Origin: Cylindrobasidium torrendii FP15055 ss-10
Taxonomy: Eukaryota > Basidiomycota > Agaricomycetes > Agaricales > Physalacriaceae
Reading direction: 5' to 3'
Length of the DNA: 64,000 nucleotides
Assembly (NCBI GenBank): GCA_000934385.1
Contig: KN880434.1
Span: 62,001-126,000 of the forward strand
Part shown: one piece after another, positions 46,357 through 58,668 of the stretch
How the letters are laid out: every line of letters begins with the position of its first letter
Position numbering within the stretch: the first letter of the stretch is position 1
The notes under the pieces: model-generated
Told to the model about the DNA's origin: nothing
Databases searched by the model: none
What the model saw: the letters and a program-made list of their open reading frames with translations, nothing else
Program-made: the position numbers and the translations under genes

Positions 46357-46776
46357 TTATGTGCTTCTCCGCCTAGACCTCGAATATGATGTTGAAGGTA
46401 ATCGATGGTCTGGAACATAGAAAATTACACACCAATCGCTTCGCGACATCCCGGTCGATTTTTCGGCCAACAGCATTGAGTAGCCACAGCCACCGAGTTC
46501 GAAATACGTCCATCATCTCGGGCCCTTGTTCCGACAGTTGTCTCAAACGCAAGTATGAACATTGAACAATAGAACAATATGTAGCACGGCCAATCGACTG
46601 AGACCATTCTGGTGCCACCACTGCCATGACCGATATTATCTGGCATTCAGCAAGCCACCGGGCTGCCAAAGCGTCTATCGTACGATCGATATAATCATCA
46701 CCCAAACGTTTAAAAGGACCTGGACAGTCGCGGCTGCTTTCCATCCATCTCCCATCCCACTCAAATCTTACTCACT
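46357..46776. promoter_or_regulatory. Region between ATG10 and acetyl-CoA acetyltransferase
   Basis: About 420 bp holding the ATG10 3' flank and the promoter of the thiolase gene. A 123-codon minus-strand frame (46373-46744) starts with ATG but has no recognised features and may be chance. Confidence 0.4.
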
Positions 46777-48186
46777 ATGGTGTGCTATATTCCACAGTGT
46801 ATTTCGCATCGCTAACCCCCCTCTAGCCTATCGAAGCCGTCATTGTCGCTGCATCGAGGACGCCTACTGGCTCTCTCAATGGTTCCCTGAAGACGTTCAA
46901 GGCCCCCGAACTTGGAGCTGAGGCCCTTAAGCACGCTCTCGCATCGAAGCAGATTGATCCTAGCGTCGTCGAAGAACTCTACTTTGGCAACGTTGTTCAA
47001 GCCGGCGTTGGCCAGTCCCCAGCGCGCCAGGTCGCGCTCAAGGCGGGTCTCAGCCAATCCTCCGATGCGACCACAATCAACAAGGTTTGCGCAAGTGGAA
47101 TGAAGTCCGTCATGCTTGCTGCCCAGGCCATTGAGGGTGGACACCGTTCCGTTGTTGCTGCTGGTGGCGCGGAGAGCATGTCAAACGCACCGTACGTCTT
47201 GCAGAATTACGTCTTAAGATGCGCATCTGATTGAAATTAGATTCCTCATTCCCCGCACCAACCCTGCCTTTGGTAAATTCACCACCATCGACTCTCTGGA
47301 GTATGATGGCCTCTGGGACGTCTTCAACAACCAGGCCATGGGCTGCTGCGCCGAGGTATCAGCAGAAAAATGTGAAATCACCCGCGAGTCCCAGGACTCT
47401 CATGCCATCGAGTCATACAAGCGCGCGGCAAAGGCATGGCAGGAGGGTGCCTTCGACGCAGAAATCGCACCTTTGACTGTCAAAGGAAAGAAGGGGGATA
47501 CCGTTGTGCGAGAGGACGAGGAATACAAGCGTGTCATTTTTGACAAGGTCCCTACCCTCCGGTCTGCATTCAAGCAGGGTGGCAGTATCACTGCTGCGAA
47601 CTCTTCCCCTCTCAGCGACGGCGGATCTGCTCTTATCCTGATGTCCGCTGAGAAGGCCAAGGAGCTCGGCCTCACCCCTTTGGCTAAGATTGTTTGTACG
47701 TTGTTTGTTGAGACTGAGAATTCATCTGTTAATATTGATTCGTAGCTTACGCTGATGCGGGTGTCGACCCCGTTGACTTCCCCATTGCACCCACCGTCGC
47801 CGTACCGAAGGCGTTGGAGAAAGCTAACCTCACTGCGGCGGACATCTCTCTCTTCGAGCTTAACGAGGCGTTTTCCGTCGTCGTACGCATTGCTGAGAAG
47901 AAGCTTGGAATTGACCCTGCAAAGATAAACGTGAACGGGTAAGTTACTATTCATGTATCACCCCTTCATACTCACTCCCTAGCCAGTGGTGCCGTCGCTC
48001 TTGGACATGCCATCGGAAGCTCAGGCTCCCGCATCATCGTCAGTCTCGTCCATGCCCTTAAGTCTGGTCAATATGGTGCCGCCGGCGTTTGCAATGGGGT
48101 ATGTCGTTGTCTATCCCGAGAACTGTCATGTGCTCATCATCTTCCAGGGTGGTGCTGCCTCTGCCATTGTCATCCAAAAGTTGTAG
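46777..48186 (+). CDS. ERG10: Acetyl-CoA acetyltransferase (thiolase II)
   Basis: Condenses two acetyl-CoA to acetoacetyl-CoA, the first step of the mevalonate pathway. The coding part of exon 1 is only the ATG (46777-46779); a 47-nt intron then leads to [20 protein letters not shown]. The nucleophile Cys lies in [17 protein letters not shown]. Family blocks [12 protein letters not shown] and [18 protein letters not shown] carry the catalytic His, and [17 protein letters not shown] carries the second Cys at the C-terminus. Length about 395 residues. No peroxisomal SKL is seen, so a cytosolic form is likely. Confidence 0.94.
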
Positions 48187-48433
48187 AAACTATAATCCTG
48201 TTGCTGTATTGTTTAGATTTTTCCCATTACACATCTTGCGTTGGTTCAGATGCAATCATGTACTACTGTACTTATCGCTCGGCATCCTGTGGCTCGAAAG
48301 GTTGGCTTCTTTTGCCACGACGTCTTCTCAGGTGCGCCTCTACACCCTCAGATGATAAGACTTGAGCCTTCTTGAGATAAAAGGTGCAACAGTGATCTAC
48401 CCAGCCTCTTGCATATTCCCCAGTGTATCCCCC

Positions 48434-50817
48434 ATGAGTGATTCTGCAGGTCGCCTGGAATTCTCCCTAATCGAGCGCTCGGGGCGCGAGCTCAACAAGG
48501 AGAACGTCAGCGTCGAGGCTGCCAGCGTTAATTCGAAGCTCGACGGCGATGAGGCGCTGAAGCTTGTGGGAACGGAACGAACTGCAGAGTTCAGCAGCGA
48601 GTATAATTTTGCACTGAGAAAGAAGCTTGTACGACAATCGCTTTGTGTTTGCGCCTCTACCTCGATGACAGCTAATGCTAGTTTGTCATTAGGATCGCAC
48701 TATCCCGCCTCTGTGCGCGGCAGTCTACTTCACGCAGTATCTCGACAAGACGTCGTTGAACTATGCGAGGTATGAGTTACCTGCAGGCTAATCTCCAAAC
48801 GCTAAGCATGCATATAGCATCATGGGGCTGCCTATCACAGGACAGGCAAGCCAAACGAACCCACCACCTCCACTATCAATGATGCTGATTTGGGCTTTAG
48901 AAGTACAACCTGGTCTCTATGGCCTTCTATATTGGTGTGTAGCGATAACGCTCTTCTCCGATATACTCATCCTTTCACCAAAGGGTATCTCGTTTGGGAA
49001 TTTCCAACGGTCTATATTTCTCAGAAGCTACGAGTAGCAAAATACCTAGGTACGTCCTACATTTCCTCCTAAAAGAGAATGGTACTGATCGTGAGCAACG
49101 AGAAGGTTTCAATATTCTCGCGTGGGGTGCCGTTCTCATGCTGCATGCCGTTGGTACTTCGTTCCCAGCCTTCTTCGTTCTTCGTGTCCTTCTCGGAATG
49201 TTGGAGAGTTGTGTTGCCCCGATTCTTATTCAAATTGTGACAATGTTCTATAAGAAGGATGAACAGGTCTGCAATATCCTCAGAGCAAAACCGCTGAGGA
49301 CTTGTGTTGACATTGCGGTACTAGGGATCTCGCATTTCGTGGTTCTACGTGATGGTCGGTTGTTTCCCGAGCATCAATACAGTTTCAGCTCACCTCGGGA
49401 AATACAGAACGGCCTCACTCATATTTTTGGTGGCTTCCTAGCCTACGTAAGATCATCCTGCGAATTGACCAACTACGCCTTCCTAACTCGGCCTCTGCGG
49501 TATTCCAGGGTGTATCGTTTTACGATGGCGATCTCATTGCTCCATTCAAGATTATTTACATCCTTCTCGGTGGCCTCGCTATTGTCGTAGGAATTTGCGT
49601 ACTCGTTTGGCTTCCGGACTCTCCTATTCACGCCAAGTTTCTGACCGAGGAAGAACGCATTGCAGTTCTTGAACGAGTTCGCGATGATCAAGGCGGCACA
49701 TTGAACAAGACCTTGAAGCGCAGACAAGTAATAGAGGCACTTACAGATGTTCGAACATGGTTGGTTGTGTTGTCGACAATGCTTTGTGAGTTTAGGTCTA
49801 TCTGCTCTGCTTCCTAAACTTAAGGATCGACAGGTAGCCTTCCCAATGGCGGCATCAGCAACTGTGAATTTCTCCGATTTCCCTTGTGTTTTTTAACACT
49901 GATAGTGTCTTCAGTTAGCAACAAAATCGTTAAAGGGTTTGGCTATACGTGCGTCACGCTTTGAAGAACGCGAAGACATGCACTAAACCCAAGCCCACTT
50001 GCAAGGTCCAAGGAGACACTCATACTATCCACTCCGTACGGCGTGTTTGCGGCGCTGATGACAATTTTCGTGGGATGGTATTCCGACAAAAAGGCAACCT
50101 TCTTTCTAGTCTCAAAACAGCGATGCACTGACCATCTTACTACTACCATAGGGTGAACGTATGGTGCCGATTATCTTTGCCATATTGCCTACGATATTCG
50201 GCGCTGGTTGGTCGATATGTCCTTTGCTTTGAGGTTGACGCTGATATCGGGGATTAGCCATTCTCATCGGCCTTAACGACTCCGGGAATAAGGGCGCACT
50301 CTTATTTGGTGGGACCTTGAATCTCATATAATGCAATTCTAGTTTTTGACGAATCCGCAGGCAGCTACCTCATAGGCACATTTGGAAGTGCCCTCGCCGT
50401 AATATACGCATATAACGCCAGCAATACCAGCGGTCATACGAAGAAGAGCACTGTCAACGCAATGACCATGGCAACATTCAGCATCGGCAACATCGCTGGC
50501 TCGGAAATTTTCCAAGCCAAGGATGCACCCAGTTATATCCCTGGCAAAGTTGCTGTCATGGTTATATTCTGCGTCCAAATTGGAGTCACATTCATCCTTC
50601 GGTGGATGAACATCAGGCTGAATCAGAAGAAGAGGGTGGCTTTGGATGCCGAGATAGCAAAGAAAGGTTGGACAGACGCGGACGTTCAGAAGGAAAGGGA
50701 CAGGCACGCGTTCATGGATCTCACTGACTTGGAGTAAGTTCACGGCAATGTTGTCTTTCGATTCACTGATAATTTATTATAAACACCAGAAATCCGTACT
50801 TCATGTACACACCCTGA
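48434..50817 (+). CDS. Major facilitator superfamily anion/allantoate-type permease
   Basis: MFS transporter of the fungal Dal5/anion-cation symporter group, likely at the plasma membrane, importing small organic anions or vitamins. Many exons: the first gives a cytosolic N-terminus; later ones join as TQYLDKTSLNYAS, YNLVSMAFYIGYLVWEFPTV, LESCVAPILIQIVTMFYKK, ISWFYVMNGLTHIFGG and WLPDSPIHAKFLTEEERI. The C-terminal half contains GFGYTSKETLILSTPYGV, GWYSDKK and AMTMATFSIGNIAGSEIF. It ends in DLTDLENPYFMYTP, as is typical of the family. One intron (50093 or later, ending at 50152) could use a GC donor after DKK or a GT donor 15 nt downstream. The substrate cannot be deduced. Confidence 0.86.
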
Positions 50818-50988
50818 CTTGGTTTCGACATATGGGTCAATACATAGTACGATTTCATGGGATCACCATATTTATTAATGAGAGCTGCACTCTTGGAGAG
50901 AAATGTTCCGAACGATCAGGATCGTGTTGCAGGGTTCGATATGTCTGTCATGTGACCCCGTAATCGCTTGTTCCGGGCCATCATCATC

Positions 50989-53250
50989 ATGCCCCCCGTC
51001 GCTAATTTGGCCAGTATTCACAAGCTTCCTAAAGCAGACAAGACCGCCCTACTCGCGTCTTTTGTGACTGAACAGAAAACGAACGCCCAGCTGTACGCCG
51101 AACAAGGCTTAGCCGCTACATCACGTTCCCCTCTCTCTCACGTTTCTTTGCACACTGCTGCTCCCGCCAGCGTTCGCCCTTGTGGATTCGACACACCTGT
51201 ACTCAAAGTCCGCCATTCGAAAAAGAACGTCCCTCTCCGTTCGCCCACCAAGAAGCGCAAGCAATCTCTCAGTTTGTCGAAAGCAGACGATCCACCGCAA
51301 GCACCCCAGTCGTCTCCTATGAGACCTGCACCGAAACGAAGGAAACCCCCTGCTCTGCCGCCTGCAAAGAAGCAGAAGCTTAAGGAAGTACCAGATGACG
51401 ACCACGCTGCTAGTGAGTTACTCTCATTCACAAAGGTGGGATATCTCACACTTACAATGACTAGGGCTTGCCAAACGCGCGCAGAGGCGGAAAGATACCC
51501 GTGCTATCACTCGACCCATTGCCGACGAAGAGTGCAACAGCGACAACGCCCCCAACAAGACCAAGGGATCATCCAATAAGCCTCGAAAGAAGGACAAAAT
51601 TCCCCCTGGCCTCGCCCTCATGCATGGCTTTTCTGCAGCAAATGTCGGCAAGGGCCGATTGACGGTGCGTCGTGTGGTATGGAAAAACGTCGCTGACATT
51701 CGGTAGGCGAAAGTTCCCGTATCTGCGGGTGTCTTCAGTCGTGGACGTGCCTCCGAGAAGACGAAGACGAAGACAGGACAGGAAAAAAACAAAGGTATGG
51801 GCTTTTGTGCTTTTTCGAGGCGATTTTTGACCTCTCAGCCCGGGCGATTTTCTCTGAGGGCGAGTTTCTGAATCCCCGTCACTTGTCGGTTCCTGGTATA
51901 GGTTGTAGCGCAAATAGGAAAACGACTTCCGAACGGCAAGCTAAATCTGTCCCCCTTGCCCGCAGCCTTGAGGAAGTTTCAGCGTCAGACGACAACGATA
52001 GCGCAGAAGAAGTTCCTCAACGCATTCATGCAAAGAAGAAATCAGCACCAGCACTACAAGCTCAGTCGAAACGACCTGGTCCCCCTTCGGCTACGTCCTT
52101 TCCTGTCAAGACATCCACGCCCAGAAAACGACGCAGAGTATCTTCTGAAGTAGCCTCGGGATCTGAGTCGTCATCAGAACCTGTTGCATCTCTACCTCAA
52201 GCAGAGGAGTCGGAAGTTTGGGACATTGAAAAATCAGATTTTGTTCTTCCTTCAAGGCCCCCGTCCCTCACGAACGATTCTGCTGTGCTTGATACGCGCC
52301 TGACGGCTTGGGGAGCTCAACTCCACGCCGACCACGACTTTGACAAACCTGTCCCTGAACTGCAACTTCCTTCTAGTCCATCTCTTGGGCCGTCACAATC
52401 AGCCTCGCAGCAAGGCATGGCGAGGGCACCTGCGGAATCATTGATCCAAGATGCTCCTGTTGTGTCTAAGTACTTCGCTTTGCCCTACGCGGCGCAGGCT
52501 CGAACCGAGCACTTTCTCCCTGCGCCCACAAATCCTCCGCCCTCTATCTCTCCTGCATCACCTCGAGTCGCACCACTTCCGTCACCTATGCACCGTCTTG
52601 GCGAGCAAGGCAACACACAAGGTCATGTTGTTTCTGACTTAGTATACGACACGCTGGGAGACGATGAACTCGATGCTTGTTACACTGCCTACAATCTCAC
52701 CGCGACCCGCTCGTATATTTATCCTCGCGAAACTTCCGTTCACGAACACGAGTACGACTGGAACTACGACCACGATTTCAATGATACACAGAGTCCCGAC
52801 CGCTATGTGATCTTTGACGATGAGGAAGTACCAATGGACGATATTCACTTCGAAGCATACGACCGCCCCTGCCGACAAGATATGGGCATAGACTGGGATA
52901 CTATAGACCAACAAGATCAAAGTCAAGGTTGGACAGCCGAGGAGGATGCGTGGGACGACAACGGCGACGAGTGGAACGATGGCGAAGGTTGGGACCAGGA
53001 CGAAGGCCAGGATATGATGGATATGGAGGTGAATGACGTCTTGTGGGACCAAGTGGGTCAGGCGTCCGAATCCATGGAAACCTCTGATTCCGATGAATTA
53101 AACGCGGTGTGTTTCCAAGGCGGTCGGGAGTTGTTGCGCGGGATCGGTGTCGAACGTTCATTTGCTCGGTCGATGAGGCATCCGACGAGCTCTGCGGAAG
53201 ACCAAGTAGCAAGGGCTTTGAGTGGGCACTGGCGGCCTCAGAGGCTGTAG
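50989..53250 (+). CDS. Large disordered nuclear protein of unknown function
   Basis: Starts MPPVANLASIHKLPKADKTA and continues through three or four exons; the final exon (from about 51902) runs open to 53250. Composition is Ser/Pro/Lys/Arg-rich in the first half with nuclear-localisation-like clusters (RSPTKKRKQS, RPAPKRRKPPALPPAKKQK, PRKRRRVS). One short ordered-looking block reads GLALMHGFSAANVGKGRLT. The C-terminal third is acidic and rich in Trp and Asp (WTAEEDAWDDNGDEWNDGEG), a composition seen in binding or activation tails. I recognise no domain. It is probably a nuclear factor specific to basidiomycetes. Confidence 0.6.
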
Positions 53251-53632
53251 TAGAAATTATTCATTGTTAAAATGTATCCCCACGCCTACTTGACCGGTGG
53301 CAATAAGACAATGCTCCAAATGATTTCGGAGCAGCGTGTTACTCAATTGGGACCTGAGAAATGCCTGGGGTTTGTCTTCTCTTTAAGTACCATCGAGAGA
53401 GAGGGGCGGCAGGTAGGTTGTAAAAGGTCACGACAATGAGGAAAAGAGCCTGCCAACAAATGGCGTTGTTTGAGCGGTAGTCGAGCGACGAGTCACGATC
53501 GGCGGCAGCGGTCACGTTTCTCGCGTTTTAGCACCTGACGTTGGTTTATTACAAGAATACTGCTCTCCATCCCACCATCACCATCACATATTCCCACAAA
53601 CCAACTCAGCCTGCCATTCCGAGCTGCTGCTG
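53251..53632. promoter_or_regulatory. Promoter region of the SLIP-GC-like GTPase gene
   Basis: About 380 bp with no frame of note. It precedes the ATG at 53633. Confidence 0.4.
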
Positions 53633-56600
53633 ATGGATTTCAAAGAGAATGGGACGGATAGCTCAGGCTTCACTGTGCGTACCGTTGTCGCTGTCTTCTT
53701 CATCTTCTGTCTCAAAGTCGCTCACCATGATAAACTCACAGGTCAAGCCTGAGCCTAAAGATCATCGCGTACCCAATCCCCAACCCTTCACCCCCACTCT
53801 CAATCAGGATCAGAAACCCGACATGTCTGCCGGAGTGAAATTGGAGCAGGTGCGCTACCTTCAACGCATATAACCACAGCCCTGACAACTGCACCAAGAC
53901 GGACAACAGGCAGCGCGCTCAATTGAACCCGCCTCCTCATGCCCCGCCCGAGCTCGAGCCCGTGCTCAAAACATACATGTCGGCGGAAGACATTGAATAC
54001 ACCCCTGAAGCTGCAATGGAACACGGTCGTAGCATGGTAACAGCACTTGCAAAGACTATCGGCAAACTCGAGCTAGGCGCCATGCGTAAAGACGTCTGGG
54101 ACAAGACTGTCAAGGAGTATGATTATTCTATTTCCTTCTTAACCCCACTCTGATACCTAGTCGTGTAGCCTCCTAGCGCAAAGTTCGCCTAAGACCCTTA
54201 TTGCTGTCTGTGGCGGTATGTAAGACCCATTCTCATCAAGAACCATGTTAATTGTATGTCAGCCACCGGCGCTGGAAAATCATCCATTCTGAATGCTGTT
54301 CTGGATGGTAGGACTCTTCATACCCCAGTCTCCCCCCACTAATTGTCTACAGACAACATTGTACCCACTTCCGGCATGCGTGGTAGACTCGATATTCCCC
54401 TTCATCATATGCGCTGTACTGATGTACCATTGTTAGCGTGCACGGCGACGGTCACTGAGATATCTTACCACGATAAGAACACCATTGACGCCGATATATC
54501 CTTCTTGGGACTTGAAGAATGGCGCCAGGAGCTCAAGGTTCTTTTGGACGACCTGGTAGATTCTGAAGAAGGTACTCTTCGGCGCGCGACTGACCTCAAG
54601 AGTGACGCAGGCATTGCTTGGTCGAAAGTATGAGACCGCAACTTTGTAGCCTTCAATCGTGCTAAAGCACATTAGGTCAATGCGGTGTATCCGACACTTA
54701 CCCCAGAAGCCTTGGTTACCATGACTGCCGACCAAATACTTGACTACAGTCCTTGTTTGTACCTCCATTTTATTTGCGTATGTCGACATTGAACCTCAAA
54801 AGACATCAAATCCATCCTTGGAACCACCAAGAAGATCGTCGCCAAAAACTCTAGCATATTCGCAGCTGAAATTGCAAAGTATATCGATTCCAAGGATCAG
54901 AGCCGTGGCAAGGATAAGAACGGCAAGGACACAAACGGCAAGGATACAAACGGCAAGAAGAAACAGAAGACTACGCATGAGGAGCCGCAGACTCAAGCTC
55001 AGCCCCAGACGGTCGCAGAGCGAATTATGGCAGCGGCGCGCAAGGAGGCTAGGCAAGAGAAAGACAAGAAGGACAAGAAGCCAACAAAGGCGGCCAACAA
55101 TCCTGATGCCCCTGCTCTGTGGCCACTCATTCGTTTGGTAAACGTCCGCTGCAATGCCAAGGCGCTGTCCACTGGTGCCATTCTTGTCGACTTGCCTGGT
55201 ACGTTGGGGCGGTCGTTCTTCCCTCGGTTATTAACAACGTATTTTAAGGTGTGGCCGATGCCAACGCGGCTCGCAATAACATTGCGAAAGACTATATGAA
55301 GCGGTGCCAATGCATTTGGATTCTTGCGCCCATTATGCGCGCAGTGGACGACAAGACTGCGAAAGGTGCGTAGGATCTCGTAGCTACTTGCTACATGCTT
55401 GAATGTGCTACTAGATTTGCTGGGTGACGCGTTTAAGCTGCAACTAATGAGTGAGTTCAATCGTCTATTGTCCGTCGAACGCGGCTAACAAAATTTCAGT
55501 GGGTATGTCGCGACATCTTACTCTAGATATCATGCTGACCAGGTTGCCTCGTTCACGAAAGACGGAAAGTAAGCACCGAGTACTCTCATCGCTCTCAAAT
55601 GTCTAATAAAGGTTCAGCTATGACGACCATACCATCACTTTCATTGGTTCGTGTCTTCCAGCGCAGAAGTAACCTCATCTTGACCGTTGTTCTAGCATCC
55701 AAGTGCGACGACATATCCTGCTCAGAGGTTATCCGCTCCCTTAATCTCGAAGACGACGAGGATCTAGAGAAAATCGAGGCAGAGATTTCTGACAGCCAAG
55801 AGAACAAGCAAGTAGCCAAGAAAGCGAGGGCCGTCATCGAAGAGGAGTTGGATGGTGAGGTGACATTAACTATAGCGACACTCCTCTAAAGGTTCTACAG
55901 GCATCGCCAAGGCCCTGCGTGCGGAAAAGGCAATCAACAAGGAATACAAAGAGCATCTTGAGGCGCTCAAGAAGGGCGAGCCATTCACTCGGGTATTGAC
56001 AGCAAAGAATAAGGGAGGCGCCGGAAAGAAGGGCAAGAAGTCCGGCAAGGGCAAGAGGGGCAAGAAACGCGCGCGCAGCGACTCGGAGGACGACGACAAC
56101 TCGGACAGTGAAAGCGAGTCCTCCGAGTCTGAGTCCGAGTCTGACGACGATGACGACAACAATGCCTCAGAAAGCGAAGCAAACGATGGCGAGGACGGCA
56201 GCGATGGCGAAGGCGAAGACGATGAAGAGCCCGAGACGCCCGAGACCCTCAAAGCCAAGATTGCTACCAGCAAAGAGAACACGAAGGGACTTCGCGCGCG
56301 CCAGACCGAGTTGAAGACAGCTCGAGATGATCTCAAGAAGCAAATAGGTCACCTTGAAAAAGCAGAGAAAGGCCTCCAAAGAAGGAAGAACGCATTTTGT
56401 TCACTCAAGCGCTCTGAAGTATGACCCAAATACTTGCCAATTTTGGTTCAATGGGCTGACCCAGATACAGTTTTCGCGTGACGTGCTCAAGGAGGACTTT
56501 AGGACTGGCTTGAAAGAGCTTGACGGCAAGAAATCCTTTAGATCGCATGAGCTTTAACTCATAACATGACTAGACCGTATGACAAACGAACGTGATCCCG

Positions 56601-58217
56601 ACGGCTTCGACCCCAATGTCGACCTGCGTGATTATGACAAGATCAATCTCCCAGTCTTCACATGCTCCAGTCGCGATTATGTCCGACTACAGGGTATGCA
56701 ACTGCACCTTCCGGGGCTCACTGATCTTACATTCCATTAGGACAAGTCCAAGGCGATGGCGAGGCCACTTGTTTTTCAAATATCGAGGACACGGGAATTC
56801 CAGACCTGCAGCAATGGTGTCAACAGCTCACTTTGGCTTCACGGGAAAAGCTCACGAGGATCTTCTTCAACTCCATTTCCGTCTTCGTGAACACCCTACT
56901 CAATTATGTTGCTGGTATTCAAGGTGTCACCGTTGGTGACCGCGAGGCCTTGCGCGCAAAGTGGGATAGCGGTCATAACGACGACGACGTGAAACAGATG
57001 GATTTAGATGACGATCCATTTGCCGATATCCCTTCGCTGAGCGGTATGGGCCTCTATTCGATGCCTGGAAAGACCAAGACTGTGTCTGAAGACCATGGTA
57101 TCACCAATCGTCTTGTGAAGGTCAGTTCACACAAGCTATGATGGTTTCCCGATTGACATCGCTCTTAGGACTTCACTGAGGCTGTAGCCAATTGCACGGA
57201 GGACCTTAAGAGGAAGTTCCAGGACGGTCTGGAAGAGAAGTGCCGTGCTGGTGCTGCCAAGGTCAATCACATTCATTTTAACCTCTTCTGCAATTCTAAT
57301 ACAATGTATCAGGCAGCAGGCTCTGCTGTACAGACCAGCGATACAGTCGCGAGTACCGGACACTGGGCTTCGTACCGTGCACGTGAGTACTATCCTCTTC
57401 TCGTCGGAAGCGCAACTGACTTTGGGTTGCAGTCCTCCGTCGACACGGTGTTTGGCGTAGGGATCTCAACGAGGAATTGTTGCTGCCTTTCACTCAAAGC
57501 ATTGCAACCTCTTGGGGCAAACTATTTCAAGACAATCTTCTCCGGTCTTTCCAGGCCGCCATCGAGGGTGCGATAGACAAGTTGCTTGAAGATTTTGAGG
57601 CATCTGCCGCAGTTGGTCTCAGGGATCAGGCTAGGATCCAGGCTTTGGCATGCAAGCAAGATGCCAACGCCGCGATGCAGAAGAGCATTGTTACCGTCGC
57701 ACAGTCACTCACCGAGCAACAGAAGGAAATATCGCGTTCGTTGTCTCCCTATGTTCAAAACCAGCTCATTCCGGCGTATGATCGTGCCATGGAGGAGCGC
57801 GGACCTGGAAGTGTTGCTCGTCAAAAGGCATACTTTCATAGCTTTGTCGACGCCAACAAAAACAACATATTCTCGGATGGTGCGGACGTGATCATGGATG
57901 GTCTGGATGACGCTGCGGAGTCCGTCCGGAACGCGCTCTGCGTATCGGTCGGTGAACTCGCCGACAGAGTATGTTGCAACTTTCTCGATCCGCACCCTTT
58001 TTGACATTTTCTCTAGATAGAAGTCAATCTGTCCGTCCTTTGGGAGAACACCTCCGTGGAGTCATCGCAAGTCCGTGCGAGAGGCGTTCTCGTCGAAGAG
58101 GCAAACAAGATTGCTAAGCAGATTGATCTATGGCGCCAGGCAGAGCAGCTGAAGCGCGACAAGGAGCGGGTTACTGAAGAATTGACTGGCTTCAACGATG
58201 TTGTGATGGCTGACTAA
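53633..58217 (+). CDS. Dynamin-like nuclear GTPase (SLIP-GC/NUGGC-like)
   Basis: Large P-loop GTPase. I favour the start at 53633 (MDFKENGTDSSGFT, spliced to VKPEPKD) over internal ATGs. Guanine-binding motifs are G1 GATGAGKSSILN (split by an intron), G3 within TGAILVDLPG, and G4-like ASKCDD. After the GTPase core there is a low-complexity insertion (55990-56270) with KKGKKSGKGKRGKKRARS followed by a Ser/Asp/Glu run. A long helical C-terminal part follows (ELKTARDDLKKQIGHLEKAE, FDAFTEA-type helices and WRQAEQLKRDKERVTEEL) and ends at 58217. More than fifteen exons. Relatives in agaricomycetes are annotated as nuclear GTPase SLIP-GC; the function is inferred and not known. Confidence 0.78.
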
Positions 58218-58668
58218 GTTTTGCTGTACTATGCTTCCCTTTGTTTTGCTTTATATCATACCTTTACTTGCTTTCCATAATCGTTCTTGGTCTTGCTTCA
58301 GTGATATTACGTGTATGCTTGTATATACAATAGTTCTACTAGCTTATCAGCCTCGAACAAACAAATCCTAGGCCTTTACTTTTACCTGTCTACAATACTC
58401 TACCAGATTGAACATCCCAAACCGATCCCACACGCATGAAACTACAAGCGTTTTCAACTCTTTTCTTGATCATTTAAGCCATACGCTGGCTGAGAACCAA
58501 ATGCCGACTTATGTTGTTTGCGATCATAAGTTCCAAATAAGGCAAGAGTCCTGTCATAATGAGAGTCGTAGCTCGCGGTGATTGTCTGAAGATACAACAG
58601 CAAAAGCTTTCTGATTGTACTTAGTAGTCCGTCTGGAGTTGTGTATCATCTACTCCCAGAAATACCAC
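58218..58668. other. Convergent 3' intergenic region
   Basis: About 450 bp between the GTPase stop and the EEP-jacalin stop. AT-rich; no gene is seen. Confidence 0.4.

Noticed and set aside
46373..46744. 123-codon minus-strand frame with ATG
   Set aside because: Lies in the thiolase promoter, has no family features and no splice or codon pattern like neighbouring genes.
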